This document shows positions 54,321 to 63,330 of a DNA stretch of 64,000 bases, in pieces. Below the pieces are notes generated by a model. That model had not been told where the DNA came from and made no database searches. It was given only the letters and a program-made list of their open reading frames with translations. Every line of letters begins with the position of its first letter. The stretch's first letter is position 1. Made by a program: the position numbers and the translations under genes. This stretch comes from Clostridiaceae bacterium 14S0207 (GTDB taxonomy: Bacteria; Bacillota; Clostridia; Clostridiales; Clostridiaceae): positions 1,984,001 to 2,048,000 of the forward strand of contig CP026600.1 in the NCBI GenBank assembly GCA_003288255.1, read 5' to 3'.

Positions 54321-54343
54321 TGAAAACTTCCTCTCTATCTAAA

Positions 54344-55135
54344 TTATTTTATTATTTCTAAATTATCATAGCAGATTTCTCTACCTTTAAAATAAACATT
54401 TTTTAAACCTACTTTATTTATTATATCTATAGCATATTCGAAGTTTCCACCAATAGCTTCAGGATTATGACTATCTGATCCTACTGTAACTATTTTACCA
54501 CCTAAATCTCTATATCTTGAATAAATCTTTAAGAGATTATTTCTTGCTCCCTCTAAATTCAAACGTCTTGTGTTAATTTCCATTGCTTTTCCTTTTTCTA
54601 TAAGTAGCTTTAAAACTTCATCTATATGATCACTAAAATCATCATAATATATTTCTTTATCTTCATATGGTGCATATCTAGAAATATAATCAATATGTCC
54701 TAAGGTATCAATATCATTATAAATTTTTAGACATTTAATCATAGCTTCTAGATATTCTTCATATGCTGCTTTTTTACTTTTTCCTTCATAATAATCTTTT
54801 CTAAAAATATCCATTCCATTTACTACATGAATAGATCCAATAACAAAGTCAAAGTTATCACTTTTTATAATTTCTTCATTTCTCTTTAGAAATTCTGGTC
54901 TAAGTCCTACTTCCATACCTAAAAGTAATTTATCATTTCTTAATTTACCGTATTTTTTAAAATAATCTTCTACATTAAAAGTAAAATCTTCTCCCTCTGC
55001 TGCTCCTGGATATTCTATATCCATATGTTCAGTTAATATTAAATTTACCCCCCTTGTATTTGCTGCTTTAATAGCATCTTCTATAATCATTGAAGAATCT
55101 GCAGATATCTCTGTATGAACATGATTATCAAACAA
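54344..55135 (-). CDS. PHP-domain histidinol-phosphatase-like phosphoesterase
   Basis: I prefer the TTG at 55135 (MFDNHVHTEIS, 263 residues), 6 bases after GGGAGGG; an ATG at 55150 has no ribosome site. The metal ligands are visible in DNHVHTE, LTEHMD, GMEVGL, GSIHVV, HIDYISRY and SDSHNPEAIGG. Members include HisK-type histidinol-phosphatases and other phosphatases. No other his gene is nearby, so the substrate is open. Confidence 0.87.
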   Translation of the reverse strand: MFDNHVHTEISADSSMIIEDAIKAANTRGVNLILTEHMDIEYPGAAEGEDFTFNVEDYFKKYGKLRNDKLLLGMEVGLRPEFLKRNEEIIKSDNFDFVIGSIHVVNGMDIFRKDYYEGKSKKAAYEEYLEAMIKCLKIYNDIDTLGHIDYISRYAPYEDKEIYYDDFSDHIDEVLKLLIEKGKAMEINTRRLNLEGARNNLLKIYSRYRDLGGKIVTVGSDSHNPEAIGGNFEYAIDIINKVGLKNVYFKGREICYDNLEIIK

Positions 55136-55150
55136 TATAATCCCTCCCAT

Positions 55151-56575
55151 TTATAATAAATTAGAAAATACCCTAGCTAATGCTTCTAAAAACTTAACTT
55201 TTAAAGTAGCATTTTTAAAATAATCTTTAGGAATAAGATAACTATTTTTAATATCCTTTAAAAAAGTATTTTCCAATTGTTTTGTAATTTCATTATCATA
55301 TATTACAGTATTAATTTCATAATTCAATTCAAAACTTCTTACATCCATATTTGCAGTTCCAACCATACTAACTTCTCCATCGACAGTAATAACCTTAGAA
55401 TGTATAAAAGCTTTCTTATCATAAAAATAAATTTCTACGCCATATGATATAAGTTCAGATAGATAAGTTCTAGATGCATAATAAACATGAAAATGATCAT
55501 ATTTTCCTGGAAATAAGATTTTTATTTTTATTCCACCTAATGCAGCTATTTTAAGTGCAGTCATAACACTTTCTGTAGGAACAAAATAAGGTGTTGTTAT
55601 GTAAATATAATGTTGAGCTTTATTTATCATCATAAGAATTGCCTGCATTATAGCCGGATTTTCAGAATCTGGTCCACTTTTCGCTAGTTGAAGAATTTTA
55701 CCTTCATATCTAAAATCCTTAAAATAATCTTCTACATTTCCCTTATATCCTAATTTTTTATCTAAAATTTTTTTTATCATGCAAAAATCATCAATAAATA
55801 CTGCTTGCAATCCTAAAACACAATCACCCTTGATCATAAGATGGGTATCTCTCCAATATCCCAATTCTCCTTTTCCTAAATATTCATCTCCTATGTTTAT
55901 TCCACCTATGAATCCAATCTTACCATCTATTATAACAATTTTTCTATGATTTCTATAGTTTATTTGAGTATTTATAATTCTTAATAATGGTGCTAAAAAA
56001 TAAGTATAAACTACTATATCTACTCCAGCTTCCTTAAGGCTTTTTATATCTCTTTTTTTTAGTCCCAAAGATCCAAGTTTATCTATTATAAGTCTAACTT
56101 GTACTCCTTCCTTAGCTTTTTTCTTTAAAATATCCATAATTTCTGTACCTATTCCATCACTTTTAAAAATATAATATTCTAAATGTATATGATGTCTTGC
56201 CTTTAATAACTCTTTTTTTAATACTCTAAACTTCTCTAATCCATTATCAAAAACTTCAACCTTATTTTTACAAAATATAGGCGATGAACTATTATTCTTT
56301 AAAAGTTCCATTAGCTCACAATACTTATTAGATGGAATTTTAATTTTATATGCCTCAGCTAATTCTTCAGATATATTAAATCTTTTGTCTTTTAATCTTC
56401 TTTTTTTCCAATTTCGTCCTAAAAAAACATATAAAAATATGCCTAAGGGTGGAAAAAATAAAAATATTACAAGCCATGCTATAGTTTTTTCTGGTCTTCT
56501 TCTTTCCAAAATTATTATTACTATAGCAAAGAGTGAATATATTAGTAATAATATATATAAATTTTTAAAAGTCAT
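55151..56575 (-). CDS. cls: Cardiolipin synthase
   Basis: The 474-residue membrane enzyme has two N-terminal helices (about residues 3-20 and 34-52) and two phospholipase D motifs, HRKIVIIDGKIGFIGG and HSKVITVDGEVSMVGTANMD (HxKx4D). It joins two phosphatidylglycerol molecules into cardiolipin, releasing glycerol. It ends 15 bp before the PHP gene start and may be co-transcribed with it. Confidence 0.95.
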   Translation of the reverse strand: MTFKNLYILLLIYSLFAIVIIILERRRPEKTIAWLVIFLFFPPLGIFLYVFLGRNWKKRRLKDKRFNISEELAEAYKIKIPSNKYCELMELLKNNSSSPIFCKNKVEVFDNGLEKFRVLKKELLKARHHIHLEYYIFKSDGIGTEIMDILKKKAKEGVQVRLIIDKLGSLGLKKRDIKSLKEAGVDIVVYTYFLAPLLRIINTQINYRNHRKIVIIDGKIGFIGGINIGDEYLGKGELGYWRDTHLMIKGDCVLGLQAVFIDDFCMIKKILDKKLGYKGNVEDYFKDFRYEGKILQLAKSGPDSENPAIMQAILMMINKAQHYIYITTPYFVPTESVMTALKIAALGGIKIKILFPGKYDHFHVYYASRTYLSELISYGVEIYFYDKKAFIHSKVITVDGEVSMVGTANMDVRSFELNYEINTVIYDNEITKQLENTFLKDIKNSYLIPKDYFKNATLKVKFLEALARVFSNLL

Positions 56576-56731
56576 ATTTTATCTCCTGTAATAGAGACCA
56601 AATTTATATTTTACATATTATAAATCAAATCTCTAAATATTTAGATTTATTTTTAATATGTATATAATTCTAATTTTTTATGTAAATATATTAATCTTTA
56701 TATATTTTCTTATACTTTATATTGCAAAAAT

Positions 56732-56789
56732 AAAACAATATCTTTATAACTAATAAAATAAGAATATTAGTTATAAAAATATTGTTCTT
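56732..56789 (-). terminator. Second terminator downstream of the cold-shock gene
   Basis: About 23 bp of imperfect stem (AACAATAT...ATATTGTT, TATAACTAATA/TATTAGTTATA) followed by TTTTATTTTTGC on the minus strand. Confidence 0.65.
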
Positions 56790-56812
56790 TGAATATAGTT
56801 AAATTTTATAGC

Positions 56813-56841
56813 AAAAGCCACTGACTAATCAGTGGCTCTTT
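56813..56841 (-). terminator. First terminator of the cold-shock gene
   Basis: Stem AGCCACTGATTAGTCAGTGGCT, an uninterrupted palindrome, followed by TTTTGC on the minus strand. Confidence 0.8.
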
Positions 56842-56897
56842 GCATTATAATCTAACTATATATTAACTTTTTTAAAAAGATCTCTATATAAAAACGA

Positions 56898-57098
56898 TTA
56901 TAATTTATTAACTTTAGCTGCTTGAGGACCTCTTTCGCCTTCAACAACTTCAAATTCAACTTTTTGGCCTTCTTCTAAAGATTTGAAACCATCTCCTTCG
57001 ATAGCTGAGAAATGAACGAATACGTCTTTTTCTCCTTCAACTGAGATAAATCCAAAACCTTTTTCTGCATTAAACCATTTAACTATTCCTGTTTTCAT
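56898..57098 (-). CDS. CspA-family cold-shock protein
   Basis: The 66-residue OB-fold protein is nearly at consensus: [20 protein letters not shown] contains RNP1 (KGFGFI) and [11 protein letters not shown] contains RNP2 (VFVHF). It binds single-stranded RNA and DNA as an RNA chaperone. A GGAGG site precedes the ATG. Confidence 0.97.
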   Translation of the reverse strand: MKTGIVKWFNAEKGFGFISVEGEKDVFVHFSAIEGDGFKSLEEGQKVEFEVVEGERGPQAAKVNKL

Positions 57099-57302
57099 TT
57101 AAAAATCCTCCAAAATAAAAAAAATACTTAATGAAATTTTATTTCACTATATGCTTAGAAGAATAACATATTTTTAGAATCATGTCAATATGTTATTTTA
57201 ACCAAATATTTAGAAAATTGTTATTTTAACTTTTTTAATATTATAACTTAAAAAATTTAATTTTTAAGTTATAATATTATTCATGAGAAAGGAGTCTAAC
57301 TT

Positions 57303-58187
57303 ATGAAGAAAATTGGAATGAGAAATATAAAAACAGCAATAGCCGTATTTATATGTATTATTACACTTGGTTTTTCTAAATTTAATTTTCCATTTTATGC
57401 TTGTATAGCAGCTATAATTACAATGGATAAAACTATTTATAACTCTTTTAAAATTGGTAAAAATAGAACTATAGGTACTACTATAGGTGCTTTAGTAGGT
57501 TTAGTTTTTGCTCTACTTATGCCTAATAACAATTTTTTAATACCACTATGCATGGCTATTGGAATATCACTTACTATTTATCTTTGCAATACATTAGGAT
57601 ATAAAAAATCCATAACTATTGCCTGTATAGTTTTTATTGCAATAACCGGTAATTTAAAGGGAACTAGTCCTTTGCATTATGCTACAAATCGTTTATTCGA
57701 AACCGTTTTAGGTATTATAATAGCTGTTATTGTGAATTACCTTGTTTTCCCGCCCAATTTAAAAAAACAAATTTTTGAATCTAGTAATAAAATTCATAAA
57801 GATTTATTATTATTGTGTGGAGAAAATTTTTATAATGAAAATGCTAAAAATTTAGAAGAACTTTATAATCATATTAAAACTTTAGAAAGTTCTATAGCTG
57901 CTTATGAAGATGAATATAAGATATCCACTGATAATTTGAATTTAAATAAATATAAAAATAGTATAACTTTATTCTATAAATTACATACTCATTTAATGAT
58001 TGTAGAAGAGATGAAAAATAGTGTACCTTTAAAAGATACATTATATAAAGAACTTCACAATTTAACTTCTCTTCAATTTAAAGAAATACTAGAAATTAAA
58101 AATAATGATTTAGTTTTTGTCTTTAACTATCATATGGAAAAGGTTAAAGATATTCTAAATAATTTAAATAATATAAGTATGTTATAA
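57303..58187 (+). CDS. FUSC/aromatic acid exporter-type membrane protein
   Basis: The 294-residue protein has about six N-terminal hydrophobic helices (residues 10-160) with TIGTTIGALVGLVFALLMP and HYATNRLFETVLGIIIAVIVNYLVFPP, as in the ArAE/FUSC (DUF939-like) proteins. A cytosolic helical C-terminal half (about 160-294) follows. Substrate is unknown. AAAGGAG precedes the ATG. Confidence 0.87.
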   Translation: MKKIGMRNIKTAIAVFICIITLGFSKFNFPFYACIAAIITMDKTIYNSFKIGKNRTIGTTIGALVGLVFALLMPNNNFLIPLCMAIGISLTIYLCNTLGYKKSITIACIVFIAITGNLKGTSPLHYATNRLFETVLGIIIAVIVNYLVFPPNLKKQIFESSNKIHKDLLLLCGENFYNENAKNLEELYNHIKTLESSIAAYEDEYKISTDNLNLNKYKNSITLFYKLHTHLMIVEEMKNSVPLKDTLYKELHNLTSLQFKEILEIKNNDLVFVFNYHMEKVKDILNNLNNISML

Positions 58188-58227
58188 TTTTTAATAACTT
58201 ATGATTTTTATAGAAAGGATGTTTTCA

Positions 58228-58836
58228 TTGACTAAAGAATTTTTTAAAGGTAGTACTATGTTAAACCCTCTACCCGTAGCCTTAATAACTTCAAAATCAA
58301 AAGATAATAAGGTAAATGTATTTACAGCTGCTTGGATTGGTACTGTATGCACCCACCCTCCAATGATTTCTGTCTCAATTCGTCCCGAAAGATTATCTTA
58401 TGAATACATAAAAGAAAATGGAGAATTCGTTGTAAATATGCCTCATGGTAATATGAGTAAAATTGTTGACTTCTGTGGTGTTCGCTCTGGTAGAGATATA
58501 GATAAAATAGAAAAATTTAATTTAAAATTAGAGGATAGTACTAATATTAGTGTGCCTTATATTGATGAATGTCCAATTAGCTTAGAATGTAAACTGCATG
58601 ATATTATTCCTTTAGGCTCCCATCATATGTTTTTAGCTACTGTAGTAGGTGTCCATGTAGATACATCATTAATGGATGAAAAAGGCAAAATTCACTACGA
58701 AAAAGCAAGATTACTTTCCTATTGCCATGGTGAATATTATACCTTACCTATAGAATCTAACGGAAAATTCGGTTACTCCGTTCAGAAAAACAAAAATAAG
58801 AATAAGCATAAAACAAAAAAGCATTCTTCTAAATAA
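58228..58836 (+). CDS. Flavin reductase-like FMN-binding protein
   Basis: I start at TTG 58228 with AAAGGA 8 bases upstream (202 residues); the open frame extends 9 codons further 5-prime without a site. The split-barrel core has NPLPVALITS, NVFTAAWIGTVCTHPPMISVSIRP and FVVNMPHGNMSKIVDFCGVRSGRD. The lysine-rich C-terminal tail (KNKNKNKHKTKKHSSK) is unusual. It follows the FUSC-like gene by 40 bp. Confidence 0.87.
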   Translation: MTKEFFKGSTMLNPLPVALITSKSKDNKVNVFTAAWIGTVCTHPPMISVSIRPERLSYEYIKENGEFVVNMPHGNMSKIVDFCGVRSGRDIDKIEKFNLKLEDSTNISVPYIDECPISLECKLHDIIPLGSHHMFLATVVGVHVDTSLMDEKGKIHYEKARLLSYCHGEYYTLPIESNGKFGYSVQKNKNKNKHKTKKHSSK

Positions 58837-58895
58837 TTTATAAAGACCATATCATTAAATAATAAAAATATGGTCTTTATTAGTTCTATAAAAAT

Positions 58896-59411
58896 CTATT
58901 TTTTAATTATATTACGTGCTGGAATCCCTACTGCTGTAGCATCATCTGGTACTTCCTTTAGAACTACTGCATTAGCTCCAATTTTAACATTATTCCCTAT
59001 GTTAATTGGACCTAATATTTTTGCTCCGCTTCCTACAATAACATTGTTTCCCAAAGTAGGATGTCTTTTTCCTTTATCCTTTCCTGTTCCACCTAAAGTT
59101 GTTCCATGAAATAAAGTAACATTATCTCCTACTTCTGCTGTTTCTCCAATTACTACTCCCATACCATGATCTATGAAAAATCCCTTTCCTATTTTAGCTC
59201 CTGGATGAATCTCTATACCTGTAAAAAATCTAGAAATTTGAGACAATAATCTAGATAAAAAGAAAAGATTTTTAGTATATAGGAAATGTGTTATTCTATA
59301 CATTATAATTGCATGAACAGATGGATATAGTAAAAACACTTCTAGTTTATTTCTTGCTGCTGGATCTTTTTTTAATATATTATCTAAATCATATATCAAA
59401 GTTTTAAACAT
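58896..59411 (-). CDS. cysE: Serine O-acetyltransferase
   Basis: The 171-residue enzyme is a short-form SAT. It has the left-handed beta-helix hexapeptide repeats and the catalytic [31 protein letters not shown] histidines (about residues 68-98), then [13 protein letters not shown]. It makes O-acetylserine from acetyl-CoA and serine, the first step to cysteine. The AGGAGG site lies directly after a tRNA-Cys type T-box leader, so expression should rise when Cys-tRNA is uncharged. No cysK is adjacent. Confidence 0.95.
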   Translation of the reverse strand: MFKTLIYDLDNILKKDPAARNKLEVFLLYPSVHAIIMYRITHFLYTKNLFFLSRLLSQISRFFTGIEIHPGAKIGKGFFIDHGMGVVIGETAEVGDNVTLFHGTTLGGTGKDKGKRHPTLGNNVIVGSGAKILGPINIGNNVKIGANAVVLKEVPDDATAVGIPARNIIKK

Positions 59412-59448
59412 TTTTTATTCCTCCATATAAATTATTTTTTTGCATATA

Positions 59449-59480
59449 AAAAGACTCCATCTCTTATAGAGATGAAGTCA
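59449..59480 (-). terminator. T-box terminator before cysE
   Basis: Stem GACTTCATCTC/GAGATGGAGTC with a 5-to-8-base loop, followed by TTTTTATATG on the minus strand. Confidence 0.85.
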
Positions 59481-59685
59481 CCCTCATTATTCCACTCTAA
59501 TAAATAATATCCATTAAAATTCGAAATATATTTCAAGCACATCTTAATGCTCTAGTATTATAACGGATACTTCCGATACAGCCTACTTAATTCGGTGTAT
59601 AACTCCAAAGGGCACTTCATATAACCTTCTATTTAAGAATTCTTTCAGCTAGTAAATTCTCTCTCTGTAAACTCCAATTATATTA
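59449..59685 (-). promoter_or_regulatory. T-box leader of cysE, Cys specifier
   Basis: Stem I starts with AGAGAG and GCTGAAAGAATTC and continues to GAAGTGCCCTTTGGAG. A TGC (Cys) codon lies at 59612-59614 in the specifier position. The antiterminator contains TGGA at 59491-59494, which fits tRNA-Cys (U73), and is flanked by ATTATT/AATAAT. A GTG reading of the specifier would be Val, which has A73 and would need TGGT. The T-box core AGAGTGGAATAATGA departs from the usual AGGGTGGNACCGCG. The terminator is at 59449-59480. Confidence 0.78.
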
Positions 59686-59809
59686 CTTTCCTTTTTCATA
59701 GTTTTTTTAATTTATTCAATAATTTTATTTTTCATTATAATATATAATATATTATTTTTTTATTTTTGTCCATAATATTTTATTACTATTACATGAATTT
59801 ACATATATT

Positions 59810-60820
59810 TTATTTTTGTGGCTCAAAAACATATTTTCCTTCTTTATTTACATAACCTATTTTCGTACCAATTTGTATTTGAGCCAATCCTTTGTAAAAT
59901 CCATATGCTTCATCAAATTTAGGTTCCACTACAAATTTTTCATTTAAATCTATATAGCCCCATTTTTCTCCAATCATAACACTTAACATATCTTCACTAA
60001 TATAATCAACATCATCATATTTTAACTGAATTATTATCTTTCCTTCTTCATTTATATATCCATATTTATCATCTATACTAACTACAGCTTTACCATCCTT
60101 AAAATCCTCGCCTGTATGGAATTTAGGTTCGATTACTATTTTACCATCCTTATTTATATAACCTATTTTCCCATTTTGTTCTATAGCTGCAAGCCCTTCA
60201 CTAAAGTTTTTAGCAATATAGAATTTGCCCTTAATTATTACATTACCCTCTTTATCTATATATCCATACTTATTTCCTATAGCAATAGACGCTAATCCTT
60301 CACTAAAATTTCCTGCATAATCATATATAGGAGAAATAGCTACATTACCTTCTTTATCTATATATCCTAATTTACCACCAATTTGTACTAATGCTCTATC
60401 ATCATTAAATTCATATGCGTCCATAAATTGAGGTTTTATAATTTCCTCACATGATTCATTTATATAACCCCACTCATATGATTTTTTTACTAAACATAAA
60501 CCATTGTTGAAAGTTTTAATTTCATTATATATAGGTTCTATTATAATTTTATTTTCTTTATTTATAACCCCTAACTTTTCGTTCTCTTTATAAGCAAATA
60601 AATCATCATTAATCATTTCTAAAAAATCATATTTATTTTCAATTAAAAATTGATTTTTTTCATTTATTACACCATATTTACCTTCTAAACTTACTATGGC
60701 CATATTATTTATAAAATCTTCTGCTGTATCATATTTAGGTTCAATAACTATCTCACCTTTATTATTTATGTATCCATACTTTTTTTTATTTTTAATAATA
60801 TATAATTCTTCTCCGCTCAT
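59810..60820 (-). CDS. WG (KWG) repeat protein
   Basis: The 336-residue protein is almost wholly built of about a dozen beta-rich repeats of about 26 residues with the pattern GKYGYINKEGKIVIEPKYDxAxxFxxGLAxV. It has no signal peptide. WG-repeat proteins are widespread and poorly understood, and may be binding scaffolds. AAGGAGG precedes the ATG. Confidence 0.92.
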   Translation of the reverse strand: MSGEELYIIKNKKKYGYINNKGEIVIEPKYDTAEDFINNMAIVSLEGKYGVINEKNQFLIENKYDFLEMINDDLFAYKENEKLGVINKENKIIIEPIYNEIKTFNNGLCLVKKSYEWGYINESCEEIIKPQFMDAYEFNDDRALVQIGGKLGYIDKEGNVAISPIYDYAGNFSEGLASIAIGNKYGYIDKEGNVIIKGKFYIAKNFSEGLAAIEQNGKIGYINKDGKIVIEPKFHTGEDFKDGKAVVSIDDKYGYINEEGKIIIQLKYDDVDYISEDMLSVMIGEKWGYIDLNEKFVVEPKFDEAYGFYKGLAQIQIGTKIGYVNKEGKYVFEPQK

Positions 60821-60988
60821 AACTTATTAAAAACCTCCTTTAGATTTTCTTTAGCTTTATATTACATTTTTCTTTATTTTATAGTATACTTTAAACATAT
60901 TAAGATTTATTCTTAAAATATATTTTAACATATAAACACATTAATTTATAATTGTTTTTAATTTAATTTAAAAAGGAGGTATCATTAT

Positions 60989-61459
60989 ATGAGTAAGGTT
61001 TTTCGAACTGTTGATGTTAAAAAAAATATAGCTCTTGTTGCACATGATAATAAAAAAAGTGAATTATTAGCTTGGGTTAAAGCTAATAAAGAAATATTAA
61101 GCCAGCATAACCTATTTGCAACTGGAACCACTGGATTAATAATTCAGAATGAAACTGGACTTGATATAACATCTTTTAAAAGTGGTCCATTAGGTGGCGA
61201 TCAGCAACTTGGAGCTACTATAGTTAACTTTGGTTTAGATATCTTAATATTCTTTTGGGATCCCTTAGAATCTCAACCTCACGATCCTGATGTTAAAGCT
61301 CTACTTAGAATAGCAACTTTATATAATATACCATCTGCAACAAACAAATCTACAGCTGATTTTATAATATCTTCTAGTTATATGAATACTTGTTATGATC
61401 TAGCTTTATATGATCATGCAGAATATAACAATAGAAAAATTGATATAAAAAAAGAATAG
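60989..61459 (+). CDS. mgsA: Methylglyoxal synthase
   Basis: The 156-residue enzyme has NIALVAHDNKKSELLAWV, LFATGTTGLII, SGPLGGDQQLGA (catalytic Asp region) and FFWDPLESQPHDPDVKALLRIA. It converts dihydroxyacetone phosphate to methylglyoxal and phosphate, a glycolytic bypass under phosphate limitation. AAAGGAGG precedes the ATG. A small hairpin (AATAGCAG/CTGCTATT, about 61455-61476) overlapping the stop probably terminates it. Confidence 0.97.
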   Translation: MSKVFRTVDVKKNIALVAHDNKKSELLAWVKANKEILSQHNLFATGTTGLIIQNETGLDITSFKSGPLGGDQQLGATIVNFGLDILIFFWDPLESQPHDPDVKALLRIATLYNIPSATNKSTADFIISSSYMNTCYDLALYDHAEYNNRKIDIKKE

Positions 61460-61609
61460 CAGTTAGTTCTGCTATTTTAAAAATATATTTCAGAATATTT
61501 TTTATACATTTTATTTAAATAATATTTTTTATTATTTATTTTTTCTTTTTTTAGTACATTTAAGTTTTTTTTGAGTTATAGTATATAAGAACAGGAAAGA
61601 GGTGATAAT

Positions 61610-61960
61610 TTGAAGTACTTAAGACAATTAGCTATAATATTTTCATTTTGTATTTTAGGTGAATTTATAAAACATATTTTTCATCTAAATATACCTAGTA
61701 ATGTTATAGGAATGCTATTACTTTTAGGCGCATTATGTTCAGGAATTGTAAAATTATCTATGCTTGAAGAAATGTCTAATCTTTTATTAGAGCATTTACC
61801 ATTTTTATTTATTCCTGCAGGAGTAGGACTTATAACTTGTTTTTCTCTTATAAAAAACAGCCTAGTAAAATTCTCAGTTATAATTATTATTTCAACTTTA
61901 ATAGTATTAGCTATAACAGGATTAACTATTGAATTATTAATGAGGAGGAAAGCAAAATGA
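61610..61960 (+). CDS. CidA/LrgA-family holin-like protein
   Basis: The 116-residue membrane protein has four hydrophobic helices and the motif LNIPSNVIGMLLLLGAL with LEHLPFLFIPAGVGL. The start is TTG 61610 after AAAGAGGTG. It overlaps the next gene by 4 bp (ATGA). The pair is linked to control of autolysis or to transport of small carboxylates such as pyruvate or glycolate. Confidence 0.9.
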   Translation: MKYLRQLAIIFSFCILGEFIKHIFHLNIPSNVIGMLLLLGALCSGIVKLSMLEEMSNLLLEHLPFLFIPAGVGLITCFSLIKNSLVKFSVIIIISTLIVLAITGLTIELLMRRKAK

Positions 61961-62649
61961 ATACATTAATACAAAGTCCTATATTCGGAATAACAGTTTC
62001 ATTAATTGCTTTCGAACTAGGATGCTTTTTATTTAAGAAAACCAAAAATCCTATATTTAACCCCTTATTAATAGGTATTGCTGTAGTTATAGGGTTTTTA
62101 AAAGTAACTAACATAAGTTTTGAAACTTATAATATAGGTGGTCAATATATTTCATTTTTATTAGGACCAGCAACTGTAATTTTAGCTGTACCTTTATACA
62201 AAAAGATTGCCCTTCTTAAACAATACGGGTTAGAGATTTTTTTAGGAATAAGTATTGGAACATCTTGTGGAATCTTAAGTGTAATTTTATTAAGTAAATT
62301 ATTTGGAATAGATAAAAGTCTTATGATGTCTTTAGTTCCAAAATCAATAACTACTCCTATAGGAATGGAAGTTTCTAAAGGGCTTGGGGGTAATACTTCT
62401 ATTACTGTTGCAGCGATTATCATTACAGGAATATTAGGTGCCATTATCGGTCCAATGTTATGTAAAATTTGTAAAATAAAAAACAAAGTTGCTATAGGAA
62501 TATCTCTTGGTACTGCTTCCCATGCTATGGGTACAGCAAAAGCATTAGAATTAGGAGAAACTCAAGGTGCTATGGGTGGACTTGCTATTGCAATTTCAGG
62601 CCTATTAACAGTTTTTTTAGCACCATTAATAGTAAGTCTATTTTTATAA
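61957..62649 (+). CDS. LrgB-family membrane protein
   Basis: The 230-residue protein has about seven helices and LrgB signatures: NPLLIGIAVVIGFL, FLLGPATVILAVPLYK, SLVPKSITTPIGMEVSKGLGG and LGTASHAMGTAKALELGE. It is the partner of the LrgA-like gene, with which it overlaps. Confidence 0.93.
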   Translation: MNTLIQSPIFGITVSLIAFELGCFLFKKTKNPIFNPLLIGIAVVIGFLKVTNISFETYNIGGQYISFLLGPATVILAVPLYKKIALLKQYGLEIFLGISIGTSCGILSVILLSKLFGIDKSLMMSLVPKSITTPIGMEVSKGLGGNTSITVAAIIITGILGAIIGPMLCKICKIKNKVAIGISLGTASHAMGTAKALELGETQGAMGGLAIAISGLLTVFLAPLIVSLFL

Positions 62650-62666
62650 CACTTGTACATATATTT

Positions 62667-62709
62667 AAAAGCAAGAGAATAAGATATTTAATCTTATTCT
62701 CTTGCTTTT
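62667..62709. terminator. Bidirectional terminator
   Basis: Perfect 18-bp stem AAAAGCAAGAGAATAAGA and complement with a 7-base loop, between convergent genes. Confidence 0.85.
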
Positions 62710-63314
62710 TGTAAAAACATATTTAATTGATTTTTTACTTCTTGTTCTTTTTCTTTTGTTATAGGACCCCTTCCTAACCTATCACATAATGAAATTAAGT
62801 ATATCTCCTTAGGATCTATTTCCATTTTCATATGCTCTAAATCTGAAAACGGAAGATTTTTTGCTACAAATAAAGTCTGCATATGCCATCTTACTATAGC
62901 TGTAACCTTCCTAATAAACTCCTTGTCTTCTCTAAAATAAGTTAAAAACTCTTCTGCTAGACTTTTTCCTTCTATATCATGATTATAAGAAGTTATTCTT
63001 CCCTTTCGAATCTTTGTAGTTTTTATCTTTCCTATGTCATGAAGAAATGCCCCCCACATAAAAGCTCTTTGATCTTTACTTTCTTTTTTATATTGTGTAG
63101 CTAAATCAACAACTTGCATAGTATGATTCCAAACATCTCCTTCTGGATGATACTTAGGTTCCTGATTTAAGCCAATGAATTGTGCTATATAATTAAAAGG
63201 ATATCCTATAACTTTAATTTCATTCTTTATATGTTTATTTAAAATCATGGATGGTTTTTCTTCAGTTAATAATATTGTGTTTATTTTTTCATATAATTCC
63301 ATTGTTTTATCCAA
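62694..63314 (-). CDS. HD-domain phosphohydrolase
   Basis: The 206-residue protein has an HD domain with HPEGDVWNHTMQVV, FLHDIGKIKT (His-Asp metal pair) and YNHDIEGKSLAEEFL, close to the CCA-adding-enzyme HD and YqeK-like groups. It probably hydrolyses a nucleotide or cyclic nucleotide phosphate ester. Substrate is unknown. Its start lies 16 bp from the polysaccharide deacetylase stop, so the two are likely co-transcribed. Confidence 0.85.
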   Translation of the reverse strand: MDKTMELYEKINTILLTEEKPSMILNKHIKNEIKVIGYPFNYIAQFIGLNQEPKYHPEGDVWNHTMQVVDLATQYKKESKDQRAFMWGAFLHDIGKIKTTKIRKGRITSYNHDIEGKSLAEEFLTYFREDKEFIRKVTAIVRWHMQTLFVAKNLPFSDLEHMKMEIDPKEIYLISLCDRLGRGPITKEKEQEVKNQLNMFLQKARE

Positions 63315-63330
63315 ATTATCCCCTCTTTTC

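Larger units (their letters stand above)
56576..56897. other. Intergenic region with two tandem terminators
   Basis: No gene is visible in these 322 bp. Two hairpins follow the cold-shock gene on the minus strand: 56813-56841 and 56732-56789. The stretch 56576-56730 should hold the cls promoter. Confidence 0.5.
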
